A stretch of DNA of 64,000 nt from Segatella copri (GTDB lineage Bacteria > Bacteroidota > Bacteroidia > Bacteroidales > Bacteroidaceae). The position numbers and the translations under genes are program-made. Positions 1-8,831 of this stretch are shown here, one piece after another. A model generated the notes under the pieces. The model was not told where the DNA came from. It did no database searches and saw nothing but the letters and a program-made list of their open reading frames with translations. Every line of letters begins with the position of its first letter. Within the stretch, counting starts at the first letter, position 1. The stretch is from the NCBI RefSeq assembly GCF_019127135.1, contig NZ_JAHOEA010000003.1, forward strand, positions 62,001-126,000, given 5' to 3'.

Positions 1-6
1 TGAGGT

Positions 7-600
7 ATGAAGAATATGAAGAAAAGGATTTTAATTGCGTTAGTGGCACTCGGCAGTCTTATCTGTCCTGCTCTAGCGCAGAAAGCAGCGGTAAAGACCA
101 ACTTGCTGTATGATGCAACGACAACCATGAACTTGGGTGTTGAATTCGGTCTTTCCCCAAAATGGACACTTGACGTATCCGGAAACTACAATCCTTGGAC
201 GTTTTCAAAGAACAAGAAATGGAAACACTGGCTCGTTCAGCCAGAGGCCAGATACTGGTTCTGTAACAAAATGATGGGTTCATTCATCGGCTTCCATGCC
301 TTGGGTGGATCTCACAACATCGGTGGCATGGATCTTGACTTCAAGTTCCTGGGCACTGATTTCTCTAAACTGAAAGACTATCGGTATGAAGGATGGTTTA
401 TCGGTGCAGGTGTAGCTTACGGCTACGCTTGGGCTCTCTCGAAACATTGGAATTTGGAAGCAGAACTTGGCGTAGGCTATATCTACTCTAAGGCAGATAA
501 GTTTAACTGTGCACAATGCGGAGATAAACTTGAAGATGACAAGGCACACAACTATGTGGGCCCGACGAAAGCTGCCCTCAACTTAGTGTATGTTTTTTAA
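7..600 (+). CDS. DUF3575 family outer-membrane beta-barrel protein
   Basis: A 197-residue protein that looks exported: basic start, hydrophobic stretch and an ALA-Q cleavage site near residue 24. The mature part alternates aromatic and polar residues (GVEFGLSPKWTLDVSGNYNPW and later strands) and ends in VYVF, a terminal aromatic typical of outer-membrane barrels. The family match (DUF3575) is from recall of proteins found next to Bacteroidales fimbrial genes. It lies 12 nt upstream of the DUF3868/OmpA gene, so the two are probably co-transcribed. A CAQC pair near residue 160 could form a disulphide. A role in fimbrial assembly or surface anchoring is inferred from position only. The stop codon of an upstream gene may be the TGA at 1-3. 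Confidence 0.8.
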   Translation: MKNMKKRILIALVALGSLICPALAQKAAVKTNLLYDATTTMNLGVEFGLSPKWTLDVSGNYNPWTFSKNKKWKHWLVQPEARYWFCNKMMGSFIGFHALGGSHNIGGMDLDFKFLGTDFSKLKDYRYEGWFIGAGVAYGYAWALSKHWNLEAELGVGYIYSKADKFNCAQCGDKLEDDKAHNYVGPTKAALNLVYVF

Positions 601-612
601 AAAGAATCTGTC

Positions 613-2040
613 ATGAATACATATAATATAATAGGTAGTATGTTCGGAGCCTTGCTTATCGCTCTTCCTATATCAGCCGATAATACCCAGCAGGCTTACA
701 AGAATCTGAAAATCCAGAATAAGGCAATCAGAAAGGTTGGCAACCAGGTGAAAGTGGCTATGGACTTGAATCTCGACCAAATTCAGCTTGCCAGCAACAA
801 TGGTCTCATCTATACCCCAATGATCCTCAACGAAAAGGATACACTTTTCATGCCGAGCGTTGAGGTGATGGGTAAAAAGAGATATATTTACTATCAGCGT
901 AACCAGAAAACGGCTACGGCAAACCCACTCATCGTAGCACTCCGTAAGAACAAGACAGCACAGACGCTTCATTATGAATATGACGCTCCGTTCTGCGACT
1001 GGATGAAGAACTCAAACTTCGCCATCAGCAATGATGCCTGTGGCTGCAACCAGCAACTTCTCGACGAAGGTATTCTGAATCCGGAAGGACGTGCATTCGC
1101 TACTCCGAAGAATCTCTTCAACGCTTATGTACAGCCTAAGGCAGAAGCCGTAAAGGCAAGAAAGGAGAATGGTTCTGCCCGTTTGAACTTCAAGGTGAAC
1201 AAATGGGATATCCTGTACGATTTGGGCAACAATGCCAGAGAATTGGATAATATCCGCAAGACGCTCGACCTTGTAAAGAACGATTCGGATGTTACCATCA
1301 CCAAGATAACCCTCCACGGCTATGCATCACCAGATGGCGGATATGCCAACAACAACAAGTTGTCGCTTAACCGTACACAGGCGCTTTTGCAGCATATTCT
1401 GAAGACCTATCCAATTTCTTCAAAACTGTTTGCGACCACAGCTACAGCGGAAGACTGGGCGGGAACCATTAAGTATGTAAAAGAGAATGATATTCCTCAG
1501 AAGGAAGCTGCACTTGAGATCATCAACAGCAACATGAAGCCAGATGCCAAAGAGAAAGCATTGCTCAAGAAGGCTCCTCAGGCTTATCACCATCTCCTGC
1601 AGAATGTATGGCCATCACTTCGCCGTACCGATTATACGATAGAATATGATGTTCAGGCATTCAATGTAGAAAAGGCTAAAGAGGTTATCAAGACCCGTCC
1701 TCAGAAGCTCTCTCTCCAGGAGATGTATCTGGTAGCGCAGACTTATCCTAAGGGTAGCGACGAATTCAACAATGTATTCGACATCGCTGTAAGAATGTTC
1801 CCTGAAGATAAACTTGCCAATCTCAATGCAGCCTCAGCAGCCATCGAACGTGGCGACAAGGTGAGTGCAGAGAAATATCTCCTGAAAGCAGGCGACAGCG
1901 CCGAGGCAAACAATGCCCGCGGTTGTCTAGCTGCCATGAAGGAAGACTATCAGACAGCCAAGCAATACTTTGAGAAAGCTGTTGCCGGCGGTTTGAAGGA
2001 GGCGCAGGAAAACCTGGATAAGGTAAACCAGTCGCTTTAA
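613..2040 (+). CDS. DUF3868 / OmpA-like / TPR envelope protein
   Basis: A 475-residue protein with an N-terminal signal-like segment (cleavage near ISA-D, residue 22). The first ~180 residues resemble DUF3868. Residues ~195-345 resemble an OmpA-type peptidoglycan-binding fold (VNKWDILYDLGNNARELDNI, then ITLHGYASPDGGY and LSLNRTQALLQHI). Residues ~365-470 carry TPR-like helices (NLNAASAAIERGDKVSAEKY, YQTAKQYFEKAVAGGLKEA). Such a protein would sit in the periplasm or outer membrane, hold the cell wall and offer a protein-interaction surface. Paired with the DUF3575 gene and followed by pilin genes, it is probably part of the fimbrial assembly or anchoring apparatus; that role is inferred from context. 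A 7-bp inverted repeat overlaps its stop (2039-2056) but has no T run. Confidence 0.8.
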   Translation: MNTYNIIGSMFGALLIALPISADNTQQAYKNLKIQNKAIRKVGNQVKVAMDLNLDQIQLASNNGLIYTPMILNEKDTLFMPSVEVMGKKRYIYYQRNQKTATANPLIVALRKNKTAQTLHYEYDAPFCDWMKNSNFAISNDACGCNQQLLDEGILNPEGRAFATPKNLFNAYVQPKAEAVKARKENGSARLNFKVNKWDILYDLGNNARELDNIRKTLDLVKNDSDVTITKITLHGYASPDGGYANNNKLSLNRTQALLQHILKTYPISSKLFATTATAEDWAGTIKYVKENDIPQKEAALEIINSNMKPDAKEKALLKKAPQAYHHLLQNVWPSLRRTDYTIEYDVQAFNVEKAKEVIKTRPQKLSLQEMYLVAQTYPKGSDEFNNVFDIAVRMFPEDKLANLNAASAAIERGDKVSAEKYLLKAGDSAEANNARGCLAAMKEDYQTAKQYFEKAVAGGLKEAQENLDKVNQSL

Positions 2041-2113
2041 AGTAAGTATTTACTTTCTATTTATATAAGTATAAGTTAAAAGATGATGTTAAATACGATC
2101 CGTTTTCAGCGGA

Positions 2114-2143
2114 TTGTGCCAATATGTGCGAAACCTAATTTTG
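2114..2143 (+). promoter_or_regulatory. Bacteroidota-type promoter of the major pilin gene
   Basis: TTG at 2114-2116, a 19-nt spacer and TAATTTTG at 2136-2143 match the Bacteroidota sigma consensus TTG-N19-21-TAnnTTTG. Transcription would start near 2150, giving a ~50-nt AU-rich leader before the pilin start at 2201. Just upstream, ATCCG-N7-CGGAT (2098-2114) is a small dyad touching the -33 element that could be an operator or a weak hairpin. The promoter lets the pilin be expressed apart from the two upstream genes. Confidence 0.75.
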
Positions 2144-2200
2144 AGAATAAGAATTAATTAAATATATTGTATAACTTTTTTTGTATTAAGTAAAAAGATT

Positions 2201-3667
2201 ATGAAAAAAATGAATTTGCTCGTAATGAGCTTGGTTTCAGCCGCAGCTTTGTCATTCACTAGCTGCAGTGACAGTGAGGATTTGGCAGGTAACAGCCAGA
2301 ATGTTGATGGTTTCTACATCACATTGAATGTTCAGACTCCAAAGGCTAATGGTACAAGAACTAGCCAAACAGATCGTACACCAGAGAATGCAACAGACGA
2401 TGAGGCTAAGGTAACAACTGGTACATTCTACCTTTATGATGGCAACACCTGTGTCTTCCAGAAGAGGATTACAAAGGATGATTGGGAGAAGGCTACTTCA
2501 AAGGACAATAACGAAGGTATCACAAAGGCTATCAAGGTTTCAGTAAATGGTGTTGCTGAGAACCACCCATATCACGTATATTTCCTTGCAGGTGAAGAGA
2601 CTTCAAATACACCTACTACAGCAGAGTTTACTGGCGAATACACCATCGATAAAAAAAATCCAACTTCCATCAGTCTTAACTTGGCTAAAGCTGGTTCTTT
2701 CGTAATGTTCAACCAGAATGATGCACAGCGTCATTTGGGTGGCGATGCTGCTACTGTAACATTCACAAGTGCTAACAAGACTGCCGCAAACCCAGCTAAG
2801 TGCGAGAATATCTACTTGGACCGTGCTGCTGCCCGTATCGATGCGCCTAACGCAACTAATGCAACAGAGATTACAACAGGTAAAGGCGATAACGCTCCTG
2901 CAACAAAGAATCTTGATTTGGTTGAGAACATTGCATACCAGAACTATGCCGTTTCTAACTTGAACACCAAGACTAACGTAATGCAGAAGTGGGATAGCGA
3001 GTACAAAAAATTCTCTGCTCCAGCAGGTACTTATGTTCTTGACTATGATACTTATGGTGACAAGTACAACAACAATGGTAGCTTGGTTAACTTTGGTTCT
3101 GCTGAGTCAACCTATATCCTGGAGAATTCAACAGCCAATCTTAATAATGCTACAGCATTGTATCTCTGCTACAAGGCAAACCTTACCACTACATCAGATA
3201 AGGATTTCGAGGATGGTACATTCTATCGTTATGATGGCAAGATCTATACTTCTCTCAACCAGATTTATAATGACCCTTCTGTAGAATATCCATTTGTTAA
3301 CAAAGATACAGATGTTAAGGTTGAACCAGCAGAGGCTATTAAGGAAATCAAGGACGAGAATGGCAAACTGAAAGACGAAAATACATTGGCTACATTCCGC
3401 CAGAAGTACAACATCGATGTATATGAGCAGGGTTTGATGTATTATCGCGTAGCTTTGGATGACCAATCTTACAAGTTCTCATCAACTGGCCTTTACTCAA
3501 TCCTCCGTAACAGCATCTACAAGATGAATGTAAATGCAGTTTACGACCTCGGTAGAGACGTTCCAAACGGTCCTACACCAGACGATAAGAAGCCTAACTA
3601 CTACATGCAGTGCACTGTAACCGTTAATCAGTGGGTAGTAAGCGAACAGCCAGTTGAGTTGAAGTAA
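2201..3667 (+). CDS. Mfa1-like major fimbrial subunit (lipoprotein)
   Basis: A 488-residue protein with a lipoprotein signal (SFTSCSDSED; lipidated Cys22). A predicted first strand (GFYITLNVQTPK) is followed by NGTR with Arg53. In type V pilins of Porphyromonas, an arginine protease cuts after such an Arg to free the groove for strand exchange; cleavage here is inferred. The C-terminus (YYMQCTVTVNQWVVSEQPVE) matches the end strands seen in Mfa1/FimA-like proteins. It has its own promoter and is followed by a hairpin before the anchor gene, which fits high expression of a shaft subunit. N-terminal codon use is enriched for abundant-protein codons compared with the accessory genes. Polymerisation on the cell surface is the expected role. 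Confidence 0.85.
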   Translation: MKKMNLLVMSLVSAAALSFTSCSDSEDLAGNSQNVDGFYITLNVQTPKANGTRTSQTDRTPENATDDEAKVTTGTFYLYDGNTCVFQKRITKDDWEKATSKDNNEGITKAIKVSVNGVAENHPYHVYFLAGEETSNTPTTAEFTGEYTIDKKNPTSISLNLAKAGSFVMFNQNDAQRHLGGDAATVTFTSANKTAANPAKCENIYLDRAAARIDAPNATNATEITTGKGDNAPATKNLDLVENIAYQNYAVSNLNTKTNVMQKWDSEYKKFSAPAGTYVLDYDTYGDKYNNNGSLVNFGSAESTYILENSTANLNNATALYLCYKANLTTTSDKDFEDGTFYRYDGKIYTSLNQIYNDPSVEYPFVNKDTDVKVEPAEAIKEIKDENGKLKDENTLATFRQKYNIDVYEQGLMYYRVALDDQSYKFSSTGLYSILRNSIYKMNVNAVYDLGRDVPNGPTPDDKKPNYYMQCTVTVNQWVVSEQPVELK

Positions 3668-3718
3668 TATTCCGTCAAACCAGACAGATAAAATATAAAT
3701 ACTTATATATATACCAAG

Positions 3719-3749
3719 ACTCTCGGGGGAGAAATCCTCCTCCGAGAGT
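3719..3749 (+). terminator. Hairpin after the major pilin gene
   Basis: ACTCTCGGGGGA and TCCTCCGAGAGT form a 12-bp stem (one G-U pair) around a short loop, 50 nt after the pilin stop. Only TTTAT follows, so termination is probably partial. It separates the pilin from the anchor and accessory genes and could lower their expression relative to the shaft subunit. Confidence 0.65.
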
Positions 3750-3845
3750 TTATCAATCAAACGTTCCTTCTAAAAAGCAACGAAAACATTCTTAAAAGAT
3801 AACTAACATTGCCGCCCATGTATAAAAGGCGGGAGACACAAAGAC

Positions 3846-3882
3846 GTGCCGTCATACCCCAACCCGAAAGGCTGGCACTTTT
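3846..3882 (+). terminator. Possible second weak hairpin in the 340-nt gap before the anchor gene
   Basis: GTGCC at 3846-3850 pairs with GGCAC at 3874-3878, followed by TTTT; the stem is only 5 bp with a long loop. The gap 3668-4007 holds this and the stronger hairpin at 3719-3749. I see no TAnnTTTG promoter and no gene in it, so the downstream genes appear to depend on read-through or on a promoter I cannot recognise. Confidence 0.3.
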
Positions 3883-4007
3883 CATCCTTAGAAAATAACG
3901 ATGCCGAAGGCAACGAAACAGAGAGCTGATAAAGCAAAGATATTCGCAACCTACGGCACTCTCTATATAAAATAAGTAAAAGTAAAAGATTATAAAAGAT
4001 AAAGAAT

Positions 4008-5123
4008 ATGGCACATTTCCTCAAAAACAAATGTTGCAAGCTGGTTTGCATCTCAGCCATCGCACTCACTACTCTTTCATCATGCATGAAAGATGATATC
4101 ACAGGCTGCCCTACAGCTAAGTTGTCGCTCAAATTCGACTATACTTATAATGTGAAAGAGGCTGATGCTTTCTCTGCTGAGGTGAAGAACCTTAACGTTT
4201 ATGTATTCGACAAGAACGGTAAGTTCGTAGATAACTATACCGAGTCGGCTGACAAGTTTGAAACAGGTCATAAGATGGAAATCACAGACCTGCAAGCAGG
4301 CAAGTATACCTTCGTCTGCCTGGCTCGTGACAAGCAGCCTGCCGCAATGGGAACAAGAGCCGAAGGTGATGATGAGACCGAGTTTAGCTTTACTAAACTT
4401 ACCCCAGGTATCTCTACCATCAACGACCTGCAAGAGGAAATGGGCAAAAAAAACGAAGAAGAATCTGTAAACGACAAGCACTTCACCGCACTCTATACCG
4501 CACAGGACTCCCTCAACTTTGATGGAGAAAACGATGTGCAGGGAAAATTGAGTCTGATGAAGTGTACCAAAACATACCGCGTGGTGATGCTTCCATTCGA
4601 ACCCGACCAGGAAGGATTCACAGCCGAAAACTTCGATGTAGAAATCAAAGGTTCCGCTGCCCTACTCGACTATAAGGGCGACAAGGTAAAGCCAAAGGCA
4701 ATCACCTATCTTCCTTATGAGAAGAAACTGGTAGAAAACCACAGCGGCAAGACCGAGGTAGAAGGCGAAGACGTAGAAAAGGCGCTGGTTTACGACCTGT
4801 CATCATCACGTATGTTCGAAACAAAAGATGACAACAAGAGTCGCGCTGCCGACGGATCCAGCCAATATGATGACAAGCGCATCGTCATCACAGACAAGCG
4901 CATCAACAAAGTCATCTTCAACCACTCCCTGCCTTGGTTTCTCTCACTCTGTGCCAGCGACCGCTACGGCAAAGACTGGAGCGACCAGCAATATCTGGAC
5001 CGTCAGGACCATTACACTCTGGTATTCTACGTGCCAGCTCCAAGTTCTACCTACAGCATGGATGCAAGAATCAAGGTAAACAACTGGGTTCTGAATCTTC
5101 AGAATGCCGACCTGGGAAAATAA
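4008..5123 (+). CDS. FimB/Mfa2-like fimbrial anchor lipoprotein
   Basis: A 371-residue lipoprotein (TTLSSCMKDD; lipidated Cys26). The mature start ITGCPTAKLSLKFDYTYN and the segment KNLNVYVFDKNGKFVDNYTE followed by DLQAGKYTFVCLA match the FimB/Mfa2 family, which anchors type V fimbriae to the outer membrane and limits their length. Unlike the neighbouring subunits it has no Thr-Arg after the first strand, which fits an anchor that keeps its lipid and is not activated by arginine cleavage. It lies 35 nt upstream of the next gene, so co-transcription with the accessory genes is likely. Function is inferred from family and position. Confidence 0.82.
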   Translation: MAHFLKNKCCKLVCISAIALTTLSSCMKDDITGCPTAKLSLKFDYTYNVKEADAFSAEVKNLNVYVFDKNGKFVDNYTESADKFETGHKMEITDLQAGKYTFVCLARDKQPAAMGTRAEGDDETEFSFTKLTPGISTINDLQEEMGKKNEEESVNDKHFTALYTAQDSLNFDGENDVQGKLSLMKCTKTYRVVMLPFEPDQEGFTAENFDVEIKGSAALLDYKGDKVKPKAITYLPYEKKLVENHSGKTEVEGEDVEKALVYDLSSSRMFETKDDNKSRAADGSSQYDDKRIVITDKRINKVIFNHSLPWFLSLCASDRYGKDWSDQQYLDRQDHYTLVFYVPAPSSTYSMDARIKVNNWVLNLQNADLGK

Positions 5124-5157
5124 GAAAAGAAATCAGTATAAGTAAAAGAAAGGAAAT

Positions 5158-6903
5158 ATGAAACGCTATCAATCTACTCTGACCAAGATGACACGCCCAG
5201 TGTGTATGGCACTCGCTGCCTTGCTCATGATAGGCGCAATGGCATCCTGTTCAGAGAACGAAAATACAGAAACTGCTCTAGGCGACAATGCCTATCTGAG
5301 CCTCAGTTTCTCTACCGGCACCGGAAACAGTACCAGAGCCGGAGAAACTAGCGGAAAGGTTCTTGCCGACAATGAGACTGATGCGAATCCTACTCAGGAG
5401 AGCGACATCCACAACATCAAGGTGTGGGTGTTCAAATCAAATACCGGCGATGAAGCCACTCCTATCTCCTATAAAGCAGAAACGCTGAGCGAAGTGAAGA
5501 ATGGTAACTATACCCTGAACCTCCGATTTCTGAGAAAGATTGGCGGCGAAGAAGTAAAGAACATCGACCTTTACATCCTGGCAAACTCTGAGAGCATCAA
5601 CATGCTGGACCAGATGAAAGGCAAAGACCTCAGTTCTGTTACCCGCAAAGATCTGAAAGAAGTCAGCTTTACCTCACCTTTCGGTATCAATCGCGATGGT
5701 AGTGCAGAAAACCAAGAAGTGCCAGCCGGAAAGGGACTCCCTATCTCCCGTGCCATCACTCAAATCTCTGTAGACAGCCATGTGGCTGATACAGAAGAAG
5801 GAGCCAAAGACAAAGGCATCAAGATTCCTCTGGTTCGCGCCGTTTCGAAACTCCATTTTTACTTTGCCCGCAAATCGGGTACTGATGCCAATACCAGTCA
5901 GGTAAAGGTAACAAGAATAGAGGTAGAAGGCAAAACCATCCCTACTGCCAGCTACATCTTCCCTGATGAGACTGAATACAAAGAAAATGATGACAACCAG
6001 GTTGTTACCAGCAACAAATACAATTCGGCTACAACCTACGTATCAACAGCTCTGAAACTGGCAGGTGTAGAGAACAAGGATATCAAGGCAGTGGAGGATC
6101 CTAAGAGTTTCATCAAAAAGAGTAATCAGACAGCCCAGGAATATCTGGATGCTTTTAAACAGGCAGGCATTGGTTCTCATGATCTCTGTTATCTCCGTGA
6201 GACCAACAAAGCCATCAAAGGCACCATCTACTATTCATTAGATGGCGGAACAACCGAGAAGCACGAGACCTTCAATATTCCTTCTGCTGGAAATGCCATC
6301 AGAAACAGAGAACTGGTAGTTTACGGTTATTTCCTCAACGGACAGATGGGCAAGCTCACCGTTACTCCTACTATCCAGGAATGGCAGGATGGAGGAACAT
6401 TCGATTTCATCGATGCCTCTACGAATGTTGAAATCCCTGACAGCGGAAAGACAGACTGGGGCTACAAGGTATATTACGGTTTCCCTAAACGCGGACCGAA
6501 GATTACGCTCAATAATATCGATACCAAAGGTAAACCTTGGATTCTCCAGACAGACAACCCGATGTTCGGATTCGTACAATGCGATGAAAATGGCAATTAT
6601 GAGGAAAAAGAACCGGTTTACGATCCAATCATTACAGACCAAAACGATGGTAAAAAAATAATTGGATATACTTATCATATAGATGATTTCATCATCAATG
6701 AAAGTGGTGAGAAGAAGACGCTCTACTTCTATGTGGTTCCGAAAAACAGACTGGATCTGGCAAAGCCACACAATGTAAAGGCGCAGGTTTTCCTGACCAA
6801 ATATCCAAACGATAAGTTTGTCCTGAATCCAGGTTTCAAATATAATGGATGCAAGAAGGGCAAATTCGCCGGTAAGGATATTCACTTTGAACAAGTATTA
6901 TAA
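5158..6903 (+). CDS. Fimbrial accessory subunit (Mfa-like lipoprotein)
   Basis: A 581-residue lipoprotein (MASCSENENT; Cys31). A first strand NAYLSLSFSTGTG is followed by NSTR with Arg60, the same layout as the major pilin and consistent with arginine cleavage. Then come DIHNIKVWVFKS and KNIDLYILANSESIN, sequences typical of the N-terminal pilin fold of FimA/Mfa proteins. A second domain starts near residue 400 (GKLTVTPTIQEWQDGGTFDF). Spacing is 35 nt from the anchor gene and 24 nt to the next gene, so an operon is likely. Which accessory subunit it corresponds to (Mfa3-, Mfa4- or FimC/D-like) cannot be settled from sequence alone. Confidence 0.7.
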   Translation: MKRYQSTLTKMTRPVCMALAALLMIGAMASCSENENTETALGDNAYLSLSFSTGTGNSTRAGETSGKVLADNETDANPTQESDIHNIKVWVFKSNTGDEATPISYKAETLSEVKNGNYTLNLRFLRKIGGEEVKNIDLYILANSESINMLDQMKGKDLSSVTRKDLKEVSFTSPFGINRDGSAENQEVPAGKGLPISRAITQISVDSHVADTEEGAKDKGIKIPLVRAVSKLHFYFARKSGTDANTSQVKVTRIEVEGKTIPTASYIFPDETEYKENDDNQVVTSNKYNSATTYVSTALKLAGVENKDIKAVEDPKSFIKKSNQTAQEYLDAFKQAGIGSHDLCYLRETNKAIKGTIYYSLDGGTTEKHETFNIPSAGNAIRNRELVVYGYFLNGQMGKLTVTPTIQEWQDGGTFDFIDASTNVEIPDSGKTDWGYKVYYGFPKRGPKITLNNIDTKGKPWILQTDNPMFGFVQCDENGNYEEKEPVYDPIITDQNDGKKIIGYTYHIDDFIINESGEKKTLYFYVVPKNRLDLAKPHNVKAQVFLTKYPNDKFVLNPGFKYNGCKKGKFAGKDIHFEQVL

Positions 6904-6927
6904 AGACAACAGAAAATAACATTCATC

Positions 6928-8817
6928 ATGAAGAAGTTATATATAGACATAAGATTCGCAAAATGCATCTTGGCTCTTACGGCAGGATGGCTCATGGCAG
7001 GATGCTCAGCTGAAGACGAACTGGGAAACGGTTCGGCTGCACAACAGCTGAGCATGACTCCCATGGTCAACGACCTGCAGACCACAAGAGTGAAGGAAGA
7101 AGAGAATCTTAACGAGAAAAATCTGTTATCTCTCGACTTCAAGATGTTCGAACCAACATCCAACGAACGCAGAATAGACCGTCAGTTCGACACCCCTGCA
7201 GAGAACAAAGCAGAGGAACTGGCTTCTGGCAACTGGAAATCGACACTCAATCTTGATGTGGATAATGCTTATCCTTACTATGCTGTAGCCAATGCAAAGG
7301 ATAATCTCAAGGGGAAGAATCTGGCAGAACTCCTTGCCTGCACCCAGCAGGATGAAGACATCTGGAAGCCAGCTACCATGGTAAGCGACAAGAAATTCCT
7401 GATGAGCAGCCAAGGTAAGTATACCATCACCCAAGATCCGGAACAGAATATACCGGTAGAACTGGTGAGAGCGGCAGCCAAAATCAAGCTGAACATCTCT
7501 TCTACGGTGAAGGATTACCATATTAAAGAAGTAAAGTGGAAGTTCATCAATTACAATACCAATACAGCTATCTTTGCCGGTCAACCAGCTCCTCAGAATA
7601 TCATAAAAGATAATCAAGAGAATAAGGCTACAGCAGAGAAAGACGAAAAGGGTAATGATATCTATAAGGTAACAACTTACAGCTATTCCACAACATGGAA
7701 CGGGAAAGATGATATGCCACAGTTTGTTACAGCTGTTACTTTCGAAAAAAATACGGATGCAAATACAAAAATTACCAAGGAACTGGTTATCCCTGTCCGT
7801 GATCCGCAAGGCGAAAAGAAGTTAGACCGCAACTATATCTATACCGTCAATGCAGTCATCAAATATCTGGATACCAAGACAGATATTGATTACAACGGAA
7901 AGGAAGACTATCTGCAATGGCAGATTGCCAAATGGACCGTAGGTGAAGATACCCACGTCAATGCGGATGGTGCAAGCTATCTGGTGGTATCTCCTACTGC
8001 CATTGATATAAAAGGTGGTGAAAGCAATGAATTTCTAGATTGCACCATGCGCTGGTTTGCATCTTATGAATGTGAAATTACGGATCGAACTAATTATTAT
8101 TTTGACAGATATGGTAACAAGAAGTCCGGACAGGATGAACAGATCGATGCAAGATTCGAAGAGTCTACCGGAAATCGCTATAGAGGATGGATAGACGTAC
8201 ATTCTGGAGCTCCTTCATACTGTACTATTCAATACTCCTATTTTAACATCAAAGTTAAAAATGCAGACAAGAAACAGGAAATAGCCGTAAGAAAGTATCC
8301 TTCGGTCTATTCAATGAATGTAAGAAGCGAAGGTACAAATAATTTTGAAGAGAAGAATCATCTGTACACGATACAGTTCTCCAGCAACAAGTATGCTACA
8401 GATTACACCATTGCCAAACCTGTAGTCAACAATGAGAATATGTCTGCCGACAATACGGTATCTCCTGCTTACATCCTTGCATCAACCGCAAAGGGTGAAA
8501 CAATAGTCGAGGATAATCAGGCAGCAAGAGATTACTGTAAAAAGTATCAGGAAAAGGCTACGACTTATAAGGGTGAAAGTCTCAAGCTGAATGGTTGGCG
8601 ACTTCCTACAAAGGAAGAAATCAACAGAATCTACAAGTTAGGCAACGAAGATAAGGCGATAAGCAAAGAGCTGCTGAGAGGCGAATACTATTGGACGCTG
8701 GATGGAGACAAGACTGAGAGGAACGGCAACAACCCGCAGAACGGTACCTACGTTCGCTGCGTCCACGACCTGACTCCGGGAGAAATAGAACTGATAGAGA
8801 AACAAGGTGAAAAGTAA
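6928..8817 (+). CDS. Fimbrial accessory or tip lipoprotein with a C-terminal RLPT-type domain
   Basis: A 629-residue lipoprotein (LMAGCSAEDE; Cys26) with QTTR at residues 51-54 as a possible arginine processing site. The N-terminal half looks like an Mfa pilin fold (YPYYAVANAKDNLKGKNLAE, PVELVRAAAKIKLNISS). Near residue 350, YLVVSPTAIDIKGGES resembles the start of a BACON/Ig-like domain. The last ~75 residues carry GWRLPTKEEINRIYKLGNED, YYWTLDGD and GTYVRCVHDL. This RLPT...YWT...RCV pattern is like FISUMP/DUF1566-type lectin-fold modules. A modular C-terminus of this sort suits a tip adhesin; that is inference. It sits 24 nt after one accessory gene and 14 nt before the next. Confidence 0.7.
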   Translation: MKKLYIDIRFAKCILALTAGWLMAGCSAEDELGNGSAAQQLSMTPMVNDLQTTRVKEEENLNEKNLLSLDFKMFEPTSNERRIDRQFDTPAENKAEELASGNWKSTLNLDVDNAYPYYAVANAKDNLKGKNLAELLACTQQDEDIWKPATMVSDKKFLMSSQGKYTITQDPEQNIPVELVRAAAKIKLNISSTVKDYHIKEVKWKFINYNTNTAIFAGQPAPQNIIKDNQENKATAEKDEKGNDIYKVTTYSYSTTWNGKDDMPQFVTAVTFEKNTDANTKITKELVIPVRDPQGEKKLDRNYIYTVNAVIKYLDTKTDIDYNGKEDYLQWQIAKWTVGEDTHVNADGASYLVVSPTAIDIKGGESNEFLDCTMRWFASYECEITDRTNYYFDRYGNKKSGQDEQIDARFEESTGNRYRGWIDVHSGAPSYCTIQYSYFNIKVKNADKKQEIAVRKYPSVYSMNVRSEGTNNFEEKNHLYTIQFSSNKYATDYTIAKPVVNNENMSADNTVSPAYILASTAKGETIVEDNQAARDYCKKYQEKATTYKGESLKLNGWRLPTKEEINRIYKLGNEDKAISKELLRGEYYWTLDGDKTERNGNNPQNGTYVRCVHDLTPGEIELIEKQGEK

Positions 8818-8831
8818 AGAAGGTAAATGAC

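Noticed and set aside
2041..2200. Possible invertible (phase-variable) pilin promoter
   Set aside because: Bacteroidales surface loci are often phase-variable, but no matching long inverted repeats flank this promoter; only a 7-bp and a 5-bp dyad are present and no invertase gene is adjacent.
6238..6894. A 218-codon minus-strand frame opposite an accessory pilin gene
   Set aside because: Antisense to a well-supported lipoprotein gene with signal peptide, with no promoter and no recognisable domain.
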